From Gammaproteobacteria bacterium (lineage in GTDB: Bacteria; Pseudomonadota; Gammaproteobacteria; HTCC5015), in NCBI GenBank assembly GCA_020630145.1, contig JAHDBX010000056.1, positions 1 to 8,141 of the forward strand: DNA of 8,141 nucleotides, in the 5' to 3' direction. The translations under genes and the position numbers were made by a program. Below are positions 6,378-8,141 of the stretch, piece by piece. The first letter of the stretch is position 1, and the number at the start of each line of letters is the position of its first letter. The notes under the pieces were generated by a model. The model saw only the letters and a program-made list of their open reading frames with translations. It was not told the DNA's origin and did not search any database.

Positions 6378-7736
6378 CTAGTTTATTCCAGATGCAGAAT
6401 AAGAGTCCCAAGTGTAATAACCTGCCTCACGCATTACTTCTTTAGAACGTTTGGCTACTCCATCAAGAGCTGTTTTAATATCTAAGTCTTCAGTTAACAC
6501 TTTAGATAAAGTCGTACCTAAGTCAGCGTTGATTTTGCCCCATACTGGGATAATTGGACGCCAATCAGGATCTGCATATTTAAGTGCTTCACCAAATATT
6601 TGCATATGTGGGAATTTAGCATTCACATCTCTATCGCTATGTGTTGAATAACGTGAAGGGTTACCACCTGCTAAAGCAATTAATCTATCTGCTTTCTTAG
6701 ACGTTAACCATTGCATTAATAAGAATGCCGCTTCTTTGTTCTTAGCATTCTTAGGAATACCAATACCAAAACCACCTGTTTGCGAACCACGACGTACACC
6801 TTTAGGGTGCGGAGCCCAGCCTACTTTACCTACAACTTTAGATAGTCTTGGGTTGTCAACACGACCAGCAAATATAGTTGAGTCTAAGAACATCGCAGAC
6901 TGACCTTGCAAGAATGATGCGCCTGCTTCAGCAAAACCAAATGTCTTAGAACCTTCTGCACCACAGTTAACAATTTTCTTTAGTGCTTCAGCAGCTTGAA
7001 CACCAGCAGCGTTATTCATAATAGGATTCCATTCGCTATCAAAAATACGACCGCCTAAAGGAGCAAGATGAAGTAAGTAAGCATGACTAGCATGATGACC
7101 TGATGCAGCACGTGATGCTAAACCACCCATACCTTTCTCAAGCTTAGGTATTCTGCATGCAAGATCAAGCATTTCTTCATACGTTTCAGGTACTTTAAGA
7201 CCATGCTTTTTAAAGATATCTTTGCGATAACCCAAGATTGAAGTTTCAGAGCCAAATGGTATGCCATATAACGAACCTGTTGGCCCAGGTAAGTAACCTT
7301 TATTACCACCAGCAACACCGATATTACCTACATAACCATCAATTAGATCATCCGGATCATAACTAGGATCAGCAAGTTTTGGGTTCATAAAGTAGCGCGC
7401 AAGGTTTTCTAACTGATCAGCATAAACATAATCAGCTTTTGAAAATACCACATAAGCCAGTAAATCATAATCACCGTTACGCTTAGTTAACTCAAGCGTT
7501 TGCTTTTCACGCATTTTAAGATATTGCAGTTGATCAACTTCAACTCGAATACCTGTTTCTTTAGTAAATTTAGGCAACACTTTCATTACGGCATCGTAAT
7601 GAGGGTGTGCAGGAAAATTCACTACTAGTTTTGTACCTTTGTAGTCATCATAAGGCCCAGCTAGCGCAGCAGTAGCTGTTGTAACAGCGGCTACAGCACC
7701 CAACATAGGCAATAGTACTTTTTTAGTTAAAGACAT
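6378..7736 (-). CDS. Periplasmic carbohydrate-binding protein of an ABC importer (CUT1, family 1 type)
   Basis: A 452-residue extracellular solute-binding protein. A classical signal peptide occupies residues 1-26 (MSLTKK, then a hydrophobic Ala/Val-rich core, with likely cleavage after ALA before GPYDD). There is no lipobox cysteine, so it should be free in the periplasm. Family features include the first beta strand LVVNFPAH followed by a helix, KFTKETGIRVEVDQ (about 57-70), YDLLAYVV (about 90-97), YGIPFGSETSILGYRKDIFKKHGLKVPETYEEML (about 157-190), LQGQSAMFLDST (about 276-287), and GGFGIGIPKNAKNKEAAFLLMQWLTS in the C-terminal half. The start at 7736 is chosen because it gives a clean signal peptide and has GGAG 6 bases upstream (7746-7743). 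The frame stays open to 7850, but that would overlap the ATPase gene and bury the signal. It lies 58 bases after the ATPase gene. The ligand is unassigned; a sugar, polyol or sugar acid is likely. Confidence 0.9.
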   Translation of the reverse strand: MSLTKKVLLPMLGAVAAVTTATAALAGPYDDYKGTKLVVNFPAHPHYDAVMKVLPKFTKETGIRVEVDQLQYLKMREKQTLELTKRNGDYDLLAYVVFSKADYVYADQLENLARYFMNPKLADPSYDPDDLIDGYVGNIGVAGGNKGYLPGPTGSLYGIPFGSETSILGYRKDIFKKHGLKVPETYEEMLDLACRIPKLEKGMGGLASRAASGHHASHAYLLHLAPLGGRIFDSEWNPIMNNAAGVQAAEALKKIVNCGAEGSKTFGFAEAGASFLQGQSAMFLDSTIFAGRVDNPRLSKVVGKVGWAPHPKGVRRGSQTGGFGIGIPKNAKNKEAAFLLMQWLTSKKADRLIALAGGNPSRYSTHSDRDVNAKFPHMQIFGEALKYADPDWRPIIPVWGKINADLGTTLSKVLTEDLDIKTALDGVAKRSKEVMREAGYYTWDSYSASGIN

Positions 7737-7794
7737 TTTTTTCTCCAGTTTAATCATAAAAAAACGACATCTATTTAAAACTCGCAGGTTATTA

Positions 7795-8141
7795 TTAATA
7801 TATTGCAAGTTCTGTATTCCGATCAAACAAGTAAATATCACTTGGATCAATCGAAAACTTTAAGGTCTCACCCACTGTAATGGGTGAGTCCGAATCTAAT
7901 TCTATTGCTACTCGATTACCATCAATCTCTGAAATTAAAACAGACTGCGAACCAACGTACTCACAAACCATAATTGGTAAATCAATAGTGTTAGTTGTAT
8001 CTTTTTTAACTTGTGTAAAAGCTGATGGCCTTATGCCGATACTCACTCCCCCAGAATCTGGAATCTGGTCTTTATTCTCTATATCACCAAGCTCAAACGT
8101 TTGCTTCTGACATTTAACCAGTAACTTACCTGCTTCTTCTT
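7795..8141 (-). CDS. ABC transporter ATP-binding protein, C-terminal regulatory domain (5' part outside window)
   Basis: The last 115 codons of a gene entering from the right edge. Only the C-terminal TOBE/OB-fold region typical of MalK/UgpC/MsmX-type sugar-importer ATPases is present. The diagnostic VSIGIRPSAF motif (family form GIRPE) sits about 32 residues into the visible part. It is followed by the strand pattern EYVGSQSVLISEIDGNRVAIEL and the ending LKFSIDPSDIYLFDRNTELAIY, where DxxxYLFD is the usual family finish. The Walker A, signature and Walker B motifs lie outside the window. The open frame runs to the edge without a stop, so the GTG at 8046 is an internal codon and not a start. 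Its position directly upstream of the binding-protein gene makes it the energising subunit of this importer. Importers of this sort sometimes have two ATPase genes, so a second may lie further upstream. Confidence 0.88.
   Translation of the reverse strand, partial: EEAGKLLVKCQKQTFELGDIENKDQIPDSGGVSIGIRPSAFTQVKKDTTNTIDLPIMVCEYVGSQSVLISEIDGNRVAIELDSDSPITVGETLKFSIDPSDIYLFDRNTELAIY

Noticed and set aside
7737..7850. Longer N-terminus for the binding protein starting at 7850
   Set aside because: It overlaps the ATPase gene's end and places 38 non-conserved residues before a textbook signal peptide; ATG 7736 has its own GGAG site.

Overview
The window is an AT-rich, gene-dense bacterial segment. 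Tight operons, Shine-Dalgarno-led starts and the protein families point to a Gram-negative proteobacterium, perhaps a marine or aquatic gammaproteobacterium. That placement is an inference from composition and protein style; no rRNA or marker gene is present to settle it. There are no tRNAs, rRNAs, insertion sequences, CRISPR arrays or integrase genes, and no gene-free stretch exceeds about 150 bp.

Right two-thirds (about 2800-8141, minus strand): one transport-plus-catabolism operon. In transcription order it holds the C-terminal end of an ABC sugar-importer ATPase (cut by the right edge), a periplasmic CUT1-type solute-binding protein, two binding-protein-dependent permeases separated by a single base, and an aldehyde dehydrogenase of the alpha-ketoglutaric semialdehyde (2,5-dioxovalerate) dehydrogenase type. 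It ends at an intrinsic terminator at about 2802-2833. A perfect 12-bp stem-loop lies between the binding-protein gene and the first permease gene, and a smaller hairpin lies between the second permease gene and the dehydrogenase gene. The simplest reading is that a carbohydrate or sugar acid is imported and then oxidised, without phosphorylation, to 2-oxoglutarate. The dehydratases and first dehydrogenase of such a route are not in the window and may lie further upstream (right).

Left third: a plus-strand AEC-family (auxin efflux carrier-like) permease gene runs convergently into the operon terminator. Divergent from it is a minus-strand pair: a sodium:solute symporter that appears to start at TTG, and an 8-bp-overlapping metallophosphoesterase-like gene cut by the left edge. 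The intergenic region between the divergent genes (1735-1885) carries a consensus TATAAT for the symporter and an extended -10-like element for the AEC gene.

I see no clearly new system. The points most worth a second look are the phosphoesterase-like protein with an altered first metal-binding motif coupled to a symporter, the unassigned substrate of the ABC/KGSADH operon, and the intercistronic hairpins.
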